A DNA stretch of 64,000 bases, from the NCBI GenBank assembly GCA_019218415.1, contig JAHUUL010000001.1, forward strand, positions 186,001 through 250,000. The letters run 5' to 3'. How positions within the stretch are numbered: position 1 is the first letter of the stretch; every line of letters begins with the position of its first letter. The position numbers and the translations under genes are program-made. Shown piece by piece: positions 9,816 through 18,881 of the stretch. The stretch comes from Dermabacteraceae bacterium TAE3-ERU27 (GTDB lineage: Bacteria > Actinomycetota > Actinomycetes > Actinomycetales > Dermabacteraceae). Below the pieces are notes generated by a model, which saw only the letters and a list, made by a program, of their open reading frames with translations, searched no databases and was not told the DNA's origin.

Positions 9816-10715
9816 TTAGGGTTCCGGCTGGGGCGGGTAGACGATGGTGACCATTTTGTGCAGCGCCTTGAACAGCTTTTTGCTGGGTACCAGATATTCG
9901 ATTTTCATGGCCCCGCTCAGCCGCGGCTGGGTGGCACTCTTCGCCTTCTTGCCCTTCTTCTTTTTGCCTTTCGCTTTGCCTTTTTTGCCGGCCTTTTCTG
10001 GCTGGCCGACGCTACCGGTGGCGGTTTCGGAGGTGAGGGCAAGCAGGGAGTCGGCGTCGTGGCCGATGGTTTCGAGCATGGCCTGCAGCGCGGCGTCGAG
10101 GCGAGCGGCCTCTGCCGAATCGAACGCAGGATTTTCTGCGGTAGCCGGTACCGGGGAAGCGTCTACCTGGGGGGCTGCTACCGGAGCGTTGCTGGTGCCG
10201 GGGTGGGCCTGCTGCGCAGTGGTTTCAGGGGTGGCATTTTCGGAATCGCCGACCGACTTGCCGTCCACCAGGCGCAGCGTTTCGGCGGTTTTGGCGACCG
10301 ATGCACTGAGCTGCTTCTTATTTTTCTTACCGGGCTTCTTGGCTTCTTTTTCTTTGGTCTTTTCCGTTACCTGGGCAGCGGTGATCTGTTTCGGGTCCAG
10401 GTAGGCGGTGACGTGCAGGTTTTTGCCGCGCGAGACGTCCTCGTCGCTGCCTGGTTTGCGGATCTGCAACTTCAGGCCGACGCCCATAGGGTCCAGGTAG
10501 AGCGGCACGTTGGGGCCGCCCCGGTAGATCGCCCCCATAGCGGCTAGCAGGTTCTGGGTTAGCTGCTCCCGATCCACCCGGAACTCGTGTACCAGGGTGG
10601 CGTGCGGCATGGTGAGCACCTGCTCGCCGACGACGCTAGAGGTGGTCACCTCGCGCAGCACCAGGGCGGTGCCTACGGCCCCTGACACGGAGGGCCATCC
10701 TAACTTATGCGTCAT
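9816..10715 (-). CDS. Hypothetical lysine-rich protein
   Basis: This 299-residue protein is not recognised. The first ~115 residues look globular. After about residue 118 it has a strongly basic stretch (KEKEAKKPGKKNKKQ), an Ala/Thr/Pro-rich acidic linker, and near the C-terminus a second poly-Lys/Gly segment (KGKAKGKKKKGKKAK) before a short conserved-looking tail. No signal peptide or membrane span is seen. The basic runs suggest nucleic-acid, polyphosphate or membrane-surface binding, which is inference. It overlaps the preceding membrane-protein gene by 11 bases. Its base composition is closer to the chromosome average than that of its two upstream partners. Confidence 0.7.
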   Translation of the reverse strand: MTHKLGWPSVSGAVGTALVLREVTTSSVVGEQVLTMPHATLVHEFRVDREQLTQNLLAAMGAIYRGGPNVPLYLDPMGVGLKLQIRKPGSDEDVSRGKNLHVTAYLDPKQITAAQVTEKTKEKEAKKPGKKNKKQLSASVAKTAETLRLVDGKSVGDSENATPETTAQQAHPGTSNAPVAAPQVDASPVPATAENPAFDSAEAARLDAALQAMLETIGHDADSLLALTSETATGSVGQPEKAGKKGKAKGKKKKGKKAKSATQPRLSGAMKIEYLVPSKKLFKALHKMVTIVYPPQPEP

Positions 10716-11382
10716 TTCGGTGTTGTCCCTTTATATATTTACGAATACTAGTCCAGATCCCGGTCTTTTCCCTAGATTCTAGATGCTCCTTTATTATGCG
10801 GACATCTTTGCTGAGGGTTTCGAGAGACTCAAGTGCAGGATCTTCGGTGTTTAAAGAGGCGATCTTTCCGTCTAGTTCGGAAATTCTCGCCTTCGCTCTA
10901 GTTTTTGTTTCCTCAAGCTGATCCAATAAGTCAGCGTTTAAATAAAAGGGAATTGGTGGCAGTGGACGGTAATGCCTAGTTTTAATTTCCGCTACCATCG
11001 AAGTCCACAGCTTTGTTTTGTCTGAGTGGCATAGGTCAAGCAAAGGCAGTCGCGCAACAAGAGGGGGGAGCCAAAGTATAAACAATCCCGCGCATATATC
11101 GCCCAGCTTTCCGGGGTAGATTAGATTCAATGCAGCTAGAGGTACAAAAAAGAGCAAATAACCTATAATTCTTCTCGGGGTTAATTTGTAAGAAGTGTAT
11201 AGCAAGCATGTGTATACGACCAGCAGTATAAGCGTAACTATGGCGATAGTGTAGGCCCCATTCTGCATGTCGTAATATGCCGCAATAGCTGGGATCAATG
11301 CCGATGGAGCAAAGGTAGTAAATTTGACTAATCTGAACGCCGCATTGACTGGAAATATGTTTACGATTAGGTATGCCACCAT
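10705..11382 (-). CDS. Hypothetical membrane protein with C-terminal coiled coil
   Basis: This 225-residue protein has about four hydrophobic helices in its first half (for example around FTTFAPSALIPAIAAYY, YTIAIVTLILLVVYTCLLY, RIIGYLLFFVPLAALNLIY and ICAGLFILWLPPLVARL). A cytoplasmic-type C-terminal half follows, with a heptad-like charged segment from about 148 to 205. I recognise no family. The ATG lies one base after the stop of the upstream membrane-protein gene and the end overlaps the next gene by 11 bases, so the three are translated as a unit. The DNA is clearly AT-richer than its surroundings, a sign of transfer. Confidence 0.72.
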   Translation of the reverse strand: MVAYLIVNIFPVNAAFRLVKFTTFAPSALIPAIAAYYDMQNGAYTIAIVTLILLVVYTCLLYTSYKLTPRRIIGYLLFFVPLAALNLIYPGKLGDICAGLFILWLPPLVARLPLLDLCHSDKTKLWTSMVAEIKTRHYRPLPPIPFYLNADLLDQLEETKTRAKARISELDGKIASLNTEDPALESLETLSKDVRIIKEHLESREKTGIWTSIRKYIKGQHRNDA

Positions 11383-11383
11383 G

Positions 11384-12166
11384 CTAGATAATTGAGGATG
11401 TCTTGAAGAAGGCTTTTAAATACCCCTGAAGGGGCGCTTGGGAGGGAATTAGATCAGGAATATAACGGGATGAAATAAATCCGATAAATAGTAGAAATAC
11501 GGCACTTTCCACCCCCAGATTATAGTCCCTCATAATTCTTCTGGTGATGGGTGAGTAAATATTGATCGACTTCAGTTTTTTCAGCTTATCTTCTGTGTCT
11601 TGCAGGAGTTCTTTTCCTCTAGCCATGTTTATGTGGTGCACAGCTGGCCCTAGGCTATGTGCATGTATTACAAGTTCTAGGATAGTTAAAGCTGCTGTAG
11701 CTTGCGCAAAGTCTACCAGCTGGGGTATTAAATTCTCCAGAATTAAGCTTTTATCCCAATACCTTTTGAGTAGGGCAAAGAGTGGTGCTACTGCTGTCAG
11801 ATAGACAAAAATGTTGGTGACTTGAAGGGCGCGTGTGGAGGTTTTTATTGCATTATATTCAAAATTGCTATTTGGGGATTTTATATAGCCTAATACAGTC
11901 ATTGAGAGCGGTATTGAAATTCCTATAACAACCCCAAGGTTTATATTATATCTTGTGATGGAGGCTATTGTTGATGCGATGTCTAAGGTGTGAGAGAAGC
12001 ATGTGCCGTAGTCCGCTTTTTGCTGTCTGAAAATCGCGTCACAGTTTGGCGATCCTATAGTCGCTATAAATGCCATTAATAATATCAGCAATGTGTATGC
12101 GAAGAGTTTGAATGTGGCCCTGGCAAATATAAATTTAGGCTTTAAATAATCTTTGGAGTCAGCCAT
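11384..12166 (-). CDS. Hypothetical polytopic membrane protein
   Basis: This 260-residue protein has about five predicted transmembrane helices: near residues 15-38, 73-92, 113-133, 150-170 and 218-236. A charged linker (RGKELLQDTEDKLKKLK) precedes the last one. I recognise no family. It is the first gene of the AT-rich three-gene cassette, starting only 15 bases after the isochorismatase-like gene, so it may be transcribed from the NCS1 permease promoter. Codon choice (many AT-ending codons, AUA Ile) differs from the neighbouring genes. Confidence 0.72.
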   Translation of the reverse strand: MADSKDYLKPKFIFARATFKLFAYTLLILLMAFIATIGSPNCDAIFRQQKADYGTCFSHTLDIASTIASITRYNINLGVVIGISIPLSMTVLGYIKSPNSNFEYNAIKTSTRALQVTNIFVYLTAVAPLFALLKRYWDKSLILENLIPQLVDFAQATAALTILELVIHAHSLGPAVHHINMARGKELLQDTEDKLKKLKSINIYSPITRRIMRDYNLGVESAVFLLFIGFISSRYIPDLIPSQAPLQGYLKAFFKTSSII

Positions 12167-12181
12167 GCGTATTTCTCGTTC

Positions 12182-12850
12182 TTACCTAACCCTCACCTGC
12201 GGCTCGAACAGCCCCATCACGTGTAGCGCCGCCGCGTGGTTTTCCGCCGTTGAGCCCGCGCAGGCGTCGGCCGCCACCGTGACGCGCATGCCCGCGTCGC
12301 CCGCCGCCAGGGCCGTCGCAACCACGCAGCAGTCCGTCGAGACCCCGGCCAGCACGATCGGCGGCAGCTCCGCCACCGGCACGTCCCCGTCCGGCCCGGC
12401 CGCAATACCGCAGCCGTCGGCCAGCGCCCGCCGCAGCTCCGGCCCCCACTTGCCGAAAGTCGCCACGTCCACACACGGGTACTGCGAAAGCCCCTCCGCC
12501 CCGTCCACCAGGTCAAACATGCGATCATCCGGTGCTTTATCGGCGAACGGCCAGGCCTTAAAGTACTCCCCCCAAGAGGTCGCCCTGTCGGCGGTAGGCA
12601 GCCAGCGGGTCACCAGCACCCGCCCCTCAAACTCGGCCGCCATCTCCCGAATCCGCGCGAATGCCGCCGGGAAAAACGGCGAACCCCACTCCGAGGCAGG
12701 GTCGGCGAACACCACCTGGGGGTCGATCACCACCAGCCAAGGCTCACGCGCCCGGCCCTCGCCCCGCCCGGTGTCACCGCCGCCAGCCATTCCGTCTACC
12801 CAGTCGGCCCGGTAGCCCGCCGCATCGGTCCCTACCTCCGGGCCGCTCAC
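12182..12850 (-). CDS. Isochorismatase-family cysteine hydrolase
   Basis: This 222-residue amidohydrolase-fold protein carries the family triad: Asp43 in LVVIDPQ, Lys134 in FGKW, and Cys175 in GVSTDCCVVATA. Members include nicotinamidases, N-carbamoylsarcosine and ureidoacrylate/biuret hydrolases. The start is GTG at 12850, overlapping the stop of the NCS1 permease gene by 4 bases (GTGA), so transporter and hydrolase are probably one operon. This suggests hydrolysis of an imported nitrogenous compound such as a pyrimidine, purine or nicotinamide-like amide; the substrate is not determined. Confidence 0.87.
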   Translation of the reverse strand: MSGPEVGTDAAGYRADWVDGMAGGGDTGRGEGRAREPWLVVIDPQVVFADPASEWGSPFFPAAFARIREMAAEFEGRVLVTRWLPTADRATSWGEYFKAWPFADKAPDDRMFDLVDGAEGLSQYPCVDVATFGKWGPELRRALADGCGIAAGPDGDVPVAELPPIVLAGVSTDCCVVATALAAGDAGMRVTVAADACAGSTAENHAAALHVMGLFEPQVRVR

Positions 12851-14337
12851 GCCCGGCCCTCCTGCCGCTTCACCTTGCCGCCGCGCAGCACTAGCGCCGC
12901 CAGGAAGCTGAACACCAGCGCGAACAGCACGCCCAGGTTCGCGTACGCCCAGGCGCTGTCCTTACCGCCGACGGTCCACAGCAGGTAGCCCTGCCAGTTG
13001 TTCCAGCTGGCAGCCTTCGCAAACTGGTTCACCACGTAGCCCCAGCCGATGCCGGATGCGACCGCCATGATGCCGAGCGAGGCCCAGTCCCACGCCCCGT
13101 ACAGGCCGCGCGGGTCGAACAGCGCCTGCTCGTCGTAGTCGCGCCTGCGGCTGACGATGTCTGCGATCATGATGCCCGCCCACGAAGCTAGCGGCACGCC
13201 CAGCGTGATCAGGAAGCTCTGGAACGGCTCCAGGAAGCTGGTCGCAAAGAACACCACCCAGATGGTGCCGGCGGTCAGGATCAGGCCGTCGATCCCGGCA
13301 GCGGCCGCGCGCGGGATACGGATGCCGAGGCTCAGCAGGGTCAGGCCCGACGAATAAATGCCCAGCACGGCCCCGGATACCAGGGCCAGCACGGCGGTCA
13401 GCCAGAACGGGATCAGCACCCACACCGGCAGCACCGCAGCCAGCGCACCGATCGGGTCGTTCTCGATAGCCTTGCTCAGCTTCTCATCGCTCGCGGAAAG
13501 GAACAGGCCGAAAATAACCAGCAGCACGGGAGCGATGGCCCCGCCGAAGGTGTTCCAGAAAACAATCGCGCCGGTGCTGGCATCACGCTTCTGGTAGCGG
13601 GACCAGTCGGCCGCAATGTTGATCCAGCCCAGCCCGAAACCGGTCATCACCATCACCAGCGCGCCGGTCACCTGCTGCCAGGAACCGCTCGGCAGTGCCG
13701 ACACCTTGCCCCAGTCGATGCTGGGGATTGTGAGCAGCACGTAAAGAATGGTGACTGTGCCGGTAAGCCAGGTCAGCAGCGACTGCATCCGCATGATCGT
13801 GTGGTAACCGGCCACCGACGCCGCCACGATCAGCGCCGCCACGGCGGCGGTCGCCGCGATCTTTACGCCGGTCGCATTGCCACTAACCCAGCCGAGCTGT
13901 TTGAACACGGTGGCGGTTGCTAGGGTCGCCATGATCGCCAGGAAGGTTTCCCAGCCGATGGAGGTCAGCCAGGAGACGATTCCCGGCACTTTCTGGCCGT
14001 GGAAACCGAACGCGGCGCGCGAAAGCACCATCGTCGGTGCGCTGCCACGCTTGCCCGCCACCGCGATGATGCCGCAGAGCAGGAACGATAGGGTGACGCC
14101 GACTAGCGCCACCAACGCGCCCTGGGTGACGGAAACCCCGAAGCCGAGCACGAACGCGCCGTAGGACATGCCGAACACGGAAACGTTGGCGGCGAACCAG
14201 GGCCAGAACAGATCGCGGGGTTTCGCGGTGCGCTCACCCTCCGCGATGATTTCGATGCCGGTCTTTTCGATCCCCACCCTTCTACTGTTTTCGGCGGGAG
14301 CCGGGGGAATGGGGAAACTGGGCGGTGTGGCGGTCAT
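12847..14337 (-). CDS. NCS1-family purine/cytosine-type permease
   Basis: This 496-residue, about 12-helix membrane transporter belongs to the nucleobase:cation symporter-1 family (cytosine, purines, uracil, thiamine, allantoin or hydantoin). The segment RDLFWPWFAANVSVFGMSYGAFVLG and the conserved GWINIAADWSRY motif support this. Three in-frame ATGs are possible; I chose 14337 because GGAG sits 6 bases upstream, whereas the ATG at 14343 is directly adjacent to it. It overlaps the isochorismatase-type gene and is divergent from lacZ. Confidence 0.9.
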   Translation of the reverse strand: MTATPPSFPIPPAPAENSRRVGIEKTGIEIIAEGERTAKPRDLFWPWFAANVSVFGMSYGAFVLGFGVSVTQGALVALVGVTLSFLLCGIIAVAGKRGSAPTMVLSRAAFGFHGQKVPGIVSWLTSIGWETFLAIMATLATATVFKQLGWVSGNATGVKIAATAAVAALIVAASVAGYHTIMRMQSLLTWLTGTVTILYVLLTIPSIDWGKVSALPSGSWQQVTGALVMVMTGFGLGWINIAADWSRYQKRDASTGAIVFWNTFGGAIAPVLLVIFGLFLSASDEKLSKAIENDPIGALAAVLPVWVLIPFWLTAVLALVSGAVLGIYSSGLTLLSLGIRIPRAAAAGIDGLILTAGTIWVVFFATSFLEPFQSFLITLGVPLASWAGIMIADIVSRRRDYDEQALFDPRGLYGAWDWASLGIMAVASGIGWGYVVNQFAKAASWNNWQGYLLWTVGGKDSAWAYANLGVLFALVFSFLAALVLRGGKVKRQEGRA

Positions 14338-14448
14338 GGCCATCTCCAAAGGGGGTGTGAGTGACGTGGGGGAACGCACTGCTGTGCCTATCTTAAGTAT
14401 GCCAGCCGCCCCTAGTGGAGGTATGGGCCCTAGGGCGGGTACGGTTTA

Positions 14449-14464
14449 GGCAACACAACTTGCC
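14449..14464. promoter_or_regulatory. Inverted repeat upstream of lacZ
   Basis: GGCAA-CACAAC-TTGCC lies about 25 bases before the lacZ start in the 151-bp divergent gap shared with the NCS1 gene. A GGAG ribosome site (14475-14478) precedes the ATG at 14489. It could be an operator; the binding protein is unknown. Confidence 0.35.
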
Positions 14465-14488
14465 AAGATACGACGGAGTGAACGTTTT

Positions 14489-17400
14489 ATGGCTACAGAT
14501 GCGCGCCCCCAGACCTTCCGCCCAGAGCCCGGAAACGACCCGGTAAACACGGTCGCCCCCTCCACCGGGCGGGTCAGCGAACCCGTTTCCTGGTGCGCTC
14601 CGGCCGATACGACTGCCCGCCACCTTGACCTGAGCGGTGACGACTGGCAGTTCCGCCTGTTCGCATCGGCCCGCAGCGCCCAGGCCGCCGCGCCGCTGCC
14701 GTTCACCGACGGGCACGAATCGAGCCGTAAGGCCCCGTCCTGGAGCCAGATCAGGGTGCCGAGCCACTGGGCGCTCACGGGCGGACCGTCCTGGCTGCGG
14801 GGCCGCCCCGCCTACACGAACGTGCAGTTCCCGTTCCCGACCAACCCGCCGTTCGCGCCCGACGAGAACCCGACCGCCGACTACCGCCGCACCTTCGAGG
14901 TTTCCGGCGACAAGCTGCGCGGCAGCTCCCGCGTGCTGCTGCGCGTGGCGGGCATCGAATCGATCGGAATCATCTCGCTCAACTCCCGCGAGGTAGGCGT
15001 GTTCCGTGGCTCCCGCCTGCAGCAGGATTTCGACGTCACCGAACTGCTGCGCCGGGGCAAGAACACCCTGGACATTCGCGTGCACCAGTTCTCCGCCATG
15101 AGCTACGCCGAGGACCAGGATCAGTGGTGGCTGCCCGGCATTTTCCGCGAGATCGAGCTGGTGTTCTGCCCGCGCGGTGGCATCGATGACGTGCGCGTTA
15201 CGCCGTCGTTTAATCACCTCACCGGCTCCGGCGAGGCCCTGGTGGAGGTGCGTGCCGATGCGTCGGCGTTCCCCCTCACGGTGACCCTGCCGGAACTGAA
15301 GCTGCGTAAGCGCATCGCCGGCACCGACGCCGACGGTGTGGGCCGTGCGGTGCTGCGTGCCGACAGCGTGGAGCCGTGGAGCGCCGAGGTGCCGCGCCTA
15401 TACGAAATCAAGGTTTCCTCCAAGGGAGAAACCCGCCGGGTGCGCACCGGTTTCCGCACGGTCACCATCACCTCTTCCGCGCTGGGCGAACCGCAGCTGA
15501 CGGTGAACGGCCGCAAGGTTGTCTTCCTCGGCGTAAACAAGCACGAAACCCACCCCGATCTGGGGCGCGTTTTCGATGAGGCGCAGACGAAGTCTGACCT
15601 GCAGCTGATGAAGCAGCACAACATCAACGCGATCCGCACCTCCCACTACCCGCCGCACCCGCGCCTGCTGGAAATGTGCGACGAACTGGGCTTCTGGGTA
15701 ATCGACGAATGTGACCTGGAGACGCACGGCTTCGAGCTGCACGACTGGCGCGGCAACCCGAGCGACGATCCGACCTGGCGCGAAACCCTGGTCGATCGCG
15801 CCGAACGCATGGTGCGCCGCGACTACAACCACCCCTCCATCGTGATGTGGTCGCTCGGCAACGAATCGGGCACCGGCGCGAACCTGGCGGCGATGGCGCA
15901 GCTGATCCGTCGGCTCGATCCGGAGCGCCCCATCCACTACGAGGGCGACTACGACGGCCGCTATACCGATGTTTATTCGCGCATGTACGCCCGCCTGCAC
16001 GAGATGGAATCGATCCTTTCCCCCGAAGGCCCCTTCACCTTCGCGGAACCGATCAACCGCGCCCATCTGCGCAGCAAGCCGTTCATGCAGTGCGAATACC
16101 TGCACACCATGGGCAACGGGCCGGGCGCGCTGCGCGAACACGTGGCGCAGTTCTTTAGCCACCCGCGCCACCACGGCGGTTTCCTGTGGGAGTGGCGCGA
16201 TCACGGCATCCGTTCCTGGACGCGCGACGGCCGCGAATTCTTCGCCTACGGCGGCGATTTCGGGGAAGAGGTGCACGACGGCAACTTTGTGATGGACGGT
16301 CTGCTGCTGCCCGACGGCACGCCGTCGCCCGCGATGGCGGAGGTCAAACAGGCCTACGCCCCCGTCAAGCTCACCATCACGCAGGGAGAGGACGGCCCGC
16401 TGCTGCACGCCGTCTCCCGCCTGCACAGCCGCCGCAGCGACTTCCTGAACTGCAGCGTCAGCCTGGTCTCCGATGCTCCCCACGGCCACGGCAGCACGGT
16501 GGCGAAGCCCGCCATCGCGACCGAGGTGCGGGTGCCGCTGGATCTGGCTCCCGGCGAGGAAACCACGGTCAAGCTGGCCGACCTCACCGATAGCCCGATC
16601 GGGCCCGACACGATCGTGACCGCCGTGCTGACCCTGGCTGGCGACGAACCCTGGGCCAAGGCCGGCAGCCACGTTGCCAGCGCCCAGTACGTGCCCGCGC
16701 CGCAGCGTGCGCTCTGGCGCGACGCGGCGGGCGTGGGCGGGCCGCAGGCCAGCCGCAAGCCGCGCACCCGCCGGGGCCGTGGCCGTAACCAGCAGGCGCT
16801 CGAATTCAACGCCGAGGGCCGTCTGGTGAAACTGTTCGGTCAGGAGGTGCGCGACGCGCGCGCCACGTTCTGGCGCGCACCCACGGATAACGACGAGGGC
16901 GCGCCGCGCTTCGGCTACCGCAGCGTGGACCCGGCAGAAAACGAATCGGGCGCCATGGAGGAATCCTCCGCAGCCTTCTGGCGCGGCATGGGCCTGGACC
17001 GCATGCACGCCCGGATCGAGGAACTGCGCGAGGAACGCGGCAGCCTCTACCGCCGCCTGCGCTTCGCCGCCGCGGACGCGGAACGCGCCATCACGGTTAG
17101 CGAAACCTGGAGCTGGGACGAGGAATGTGCCGACTTCCGCCTGGAGATCCAGCCCGATGCGAACTGGAACGGCACCTGGCCGCGCGCGGGCTACCTGCTG
17201 GCTCTGCCGGCCGACTACCGCCGCGCCCACTGGTTCGGCTACGGCCCGGACGAGGCCTACCCGGATTCGCGTGACGCCGCCGCGCTGGGCGTGTGGGACG
17301 CCGAGGAGGACGAACTGTTCTTCCCGTACTCCAGCCCGCAGGAAACCGGTCACCGGCCCGGCCTGCGCACCCTGCTGGTGCGGGGCGCGCGCGTGCCCGG

Positions 17401-17665
17401 CCTGCGCGTGGATACCTTCCCCGACCGTAGCCTGGACGCCCGTTTCGATTACCGGCCCGGCTTTAGCCTGCTGCCGTGGAGCGAGCACGAACTGACCCGC
17501 GCCCAGCACCCGTACGAGCTGCCTACGCCGCGTTCGTCGTACCTGGTGTTCGACGCGGCCCAGCACGGCCTGGGCTCGCGCTCCTGCGGTCAGGACGTGC
17601 TGCCGCAGTACGCGCTCACGCCGCGCGCCCTGACGGTGCTGCTGCGCCTGCGCCGGGAGCGTTAA
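14489..17665 (+). CDS. lacZ: GH2 beta-galactosidase (LacZ type)
   Basis: This 1058-residue enzyme hydrolyses lactose and related beta-galactosides. Length and domain order match E. coli LacZ: sugar-binding jelly-roll, Ig-like domains, TIM barrel and the large C-terminal beta-galactosidase small-chain domain. The acid/base is Glu459 in SLGNESGTG and the nucleophile is Glu536 in MQCEYLHTMGNG (E. coli 461 and 537). GTNKHETHPDLGRVF-like and WEWRDHGI motifs are present. An Arg-rich insert near residues 752-768 is unusual but in frame. No signal peptide is present, so it is cytoplasmic. A terminator follows. Confidence 0.95.
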   Translation: MATDARPQTFRPEPGNDPVNTVAPSTGRVSEPVSWCAPADTTARHLDLSGDDWQFRLFASARSAQAAAPLPFTDGHESSRKAPSWSQIRVPSHWALTGGPSWLRGRPAYTNVQFPFPTNPPFAPDENPTADYRRTFEVSGDKLRGSSRVLLRVAGIESIGIISLNSREVGVFRGSRLQQDFDVTELLRRGKNTLDIRVHQFSAMSYAEDQDQWWLPGIFREIELVFCPRGGIDDVRVTPSFNHLTGSGEALVEVRADASAFPLTVTLPELKLRKRIAGTDADGVGRAVLRADSVEPWSAEVPRLYEIKVSSKGETRRVRTGFRTVTITSSALGEPQLTVNGRKVVFLGVNKHETHPDLGRVFDEAQTKSDLQLMKQHNINAIRTSHYPPHPRLLEMCDELGFWVIDECDLETHGFELHDWRGNPSDDPTWRETLVDRAERMVRRDYNHPSIVMWSLGNESGTGANLAAMAQLIRRLDPERPIHYEGDYDGRYTDVYSRMYARLHEMESILSPEGPFTFAEPINRAHLRSKPFMQCEYLHTMGNGPGALREHVAQFFSHPRHHGGFLWEWRDHGIRSWTRDGREFFAYGGDFGEEVHDGNFVMDGLLLPDGTPSPAMAEVKQAYAPVKLTITQGEDGPLLHAVSRLHSRRSDFLNCSVSLVSDAPHGHGSTVAKPAIATEVRVPLDLAPGEETTVKLADLTDSPIGPDTIVTAVLTLAGDEPWAKAGSHVASAQYVPAPQRALWRDAAGVGGPQASRKPRTRRGRGRNQQALEFNAEGRLVKLFGQEVRDARATFWRAPTDNDEGAPRFGYRSVDPAENESGAMEESSAAFWRGMGLDRMHARIEELREERGSLYRRLRFAAADAERAITVSETWSWDEECADFRLEIQPDANWNGTWPRAGYLLALPADYRRAHWFGYGPDEAYPDSRDAAALGVWDAEEDELFFPYSSPQETGHRPGLRTLLVRGARVPGLRVDTFPDRSLDARFDYRPGFSLLPWSEHELTRAQHPYELPTPRSSYLVFDAAQHGLGSRSCGQDVLPQYALTPRALTVLLRLRRER

Positions 17666-17681
17666 AAGAGGCTTAAAGAGA

Positions 17682-17736
17682 GGGCCGAACAGGGTGGTAC
17701 GGTTGCGCGCCAAGCCGCCCTGTTCGGGCCTCGTTT
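17682..17736 (+). terminator. Terminator downstream of lacZ
   Basis: GGCCGAACAGGG pairs with CCCTGTTCGGGCC (one bulged G) around a 23-base loop and is followed by TCGTTTT. Confidence 0.75.
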
Positions 17737-17799
17737 TGGGCCATTTGCGCTGTACACGGCCTTTTCAGGTTGAGTGTCTAACATGACACATAGGGTCGC

Positions 17800-17821
17800 T
17801 AAGGGCAGGCTCTCCTAATAT
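17800..17821 (+). promoter_or_regulatory. DtxR/IdeR iron box and -10 element of the fep operon
   Basis: TAAGGGCAGGCTCTCCTAA (17800-17818) matches the DtxR/IdeR consensus at 14 of 19 positions. A good -10 hexamer TAATAT (17816-17821) overlaps its right end, so a bound repressor would block initiation. The transcript would begin near 17828, leaving a ~34-base leader with AGGAG before the ATG at 17862. The -35 is weak. Confidence 0.75.
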
Positions 17822-17861
17822 CGTTGGTGCCGTTCCGCATAACCAACATAGGAGTTCTGTA

Positions 17862-18878
17862 ATGGCGCATATTTCCCGTCGCGCATTCGGAGTGTCGGCA
17901 CTTTCCGCTTCCCTGCTGGGCCTGAGCGCCTGCGGTGGTGAGAAGAAGGACGACAAGAAGATGGCAGCCGAGGGTGGCGCCGACAACCAGTCGTCGGGCA
18001 GCTGGCCGCGCACCATCAAGCACGAAAAGGGCGAACTGACCCTCAAGGCGCAGCCCAAGCGCATCGTAAGCACCGCGATCACCGCCACCGGCACCCTGCT
18101 CGCGATTGGCGCGCCCGTGGTCGCCTCCGCAGCGACCACCGTTTCGCCGCTCACCAACGACAAGGGCTTCTTCAAGCAGTGGGCGAAGGTGGCCGAGGAA
18201 CGCAAGGTTGAGGTGCTGTACCCGAACCTCGAGTTCAACATGGAGGCCCTCATCGCGGCCGACCCGGACCTGGTTATCGTCTCCAAGACCGGCCGCGACT
18301 CCGTGGCCGATCACTTCGATGAGATCGCCGCTAAGTTCCCCGCCGTGCTGATCGACTACACCCCGCTCACCTGGCAGGAACTGGCAGGCAAGCTGGCTGA
18401 GATGACCGGTCACGAGGAGGGTGCAAAGAAGGCCTTGGAAACCTACGATGCGCGTGTCAAGGAGGTTTCCAGCCAGATCACCGTTCCCGCGGGCGGCGCC
18501 AGCGTTGTTTCCTTCAACGGCGCGGGCAAGGAAGAGGGCATCGGCAAGCCGACCGGTCCCCACGCGCAGCTGCTGAAGGGGCTCGGCATCGAGGTCAAGG
18601 GCGCCCCGGAAGAGCTAGATAAGAACTCCCGCCGTCAGCGCAAGGACTTCGCTTTCGTTTCCTTCGAAAACCTGAGCAAGGCGATCCAGGGCGAGACGGT
18701 GTTCCTGATCGCGGCCAACGAAAAGAAGGCGGAGAAGTTCGTTTCCGAACCGACGCTCGCCAACCTGCCCGCGGTGCAGAAGAAGCAGGTGTACCCCCTC
18801 GGCATCACCTCCTTCCGTATCGACTACTACTCGGGCCTGCTGATGGTCGATGCTGTCGGTAAGGCGCTCAAAAAGTAA
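17862..18878 (+). CDS. fepB: Fe(III)-catecholate siderophore-binding lipoprotein (FepB-like)
   Basis: This 338-residue extracytoplasmic binding protein captures ferric enterobactin-type siderophores. It has an SRRAFG motif like a twin-arginine signal and a lipobox LSAC, so it is lipid-anchored. The mature part begins with a Gly/Lys/Asp-rich linker, then the Fe siderophore-binding fold with QPKRIVSTAITATGTLLAIGAPVV, as in FepB. The context is decisive: two permease genes, an ATPase and an enterochelin esterase follow in the FepBDGC-Fes order. A DtxR-type box lies upstream, so expression should rise when iron is low. Confidence 0.92.
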   Translation: MAHISRRAFGVSALSASLLGLSACGGEKKDDKKMAAEGGADNQSSGSWPRTIKHEKGELTLKAQPKRIVSTAITATGTLLAIGAPVVASAATTVSPLTNDKGFFKQWAKVAEERKVEVLYPNLEFNMEALIAADPDLVIVSKTGRDSVADHFDEIAAKFPAVLIDYTPLTWQELAGKLAEMTGHEEGAKKALETYDARVKEVSSQITVPAGGASVVSFNGAGKEEGIGKPTGPHAQLLKGLGIEVKGAPEELDKNSRRQRKDFAFVSFENLSKAIQGETVFLIAANEKKAEKFVSEPTLANLPAVQKKQVYPLGITSFRIDYYSGLLMVDAVGKALKK

Positions 18879-18881
18879 CCT

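Noticed and set aside
15398-17713. 771-codon open frame opposite lacZ
   Set aside because: Antisense shadow of a high-G+C gene: Arg/Ala/Gly/His-rich text with no domain and it runs through the lacZ terminator.
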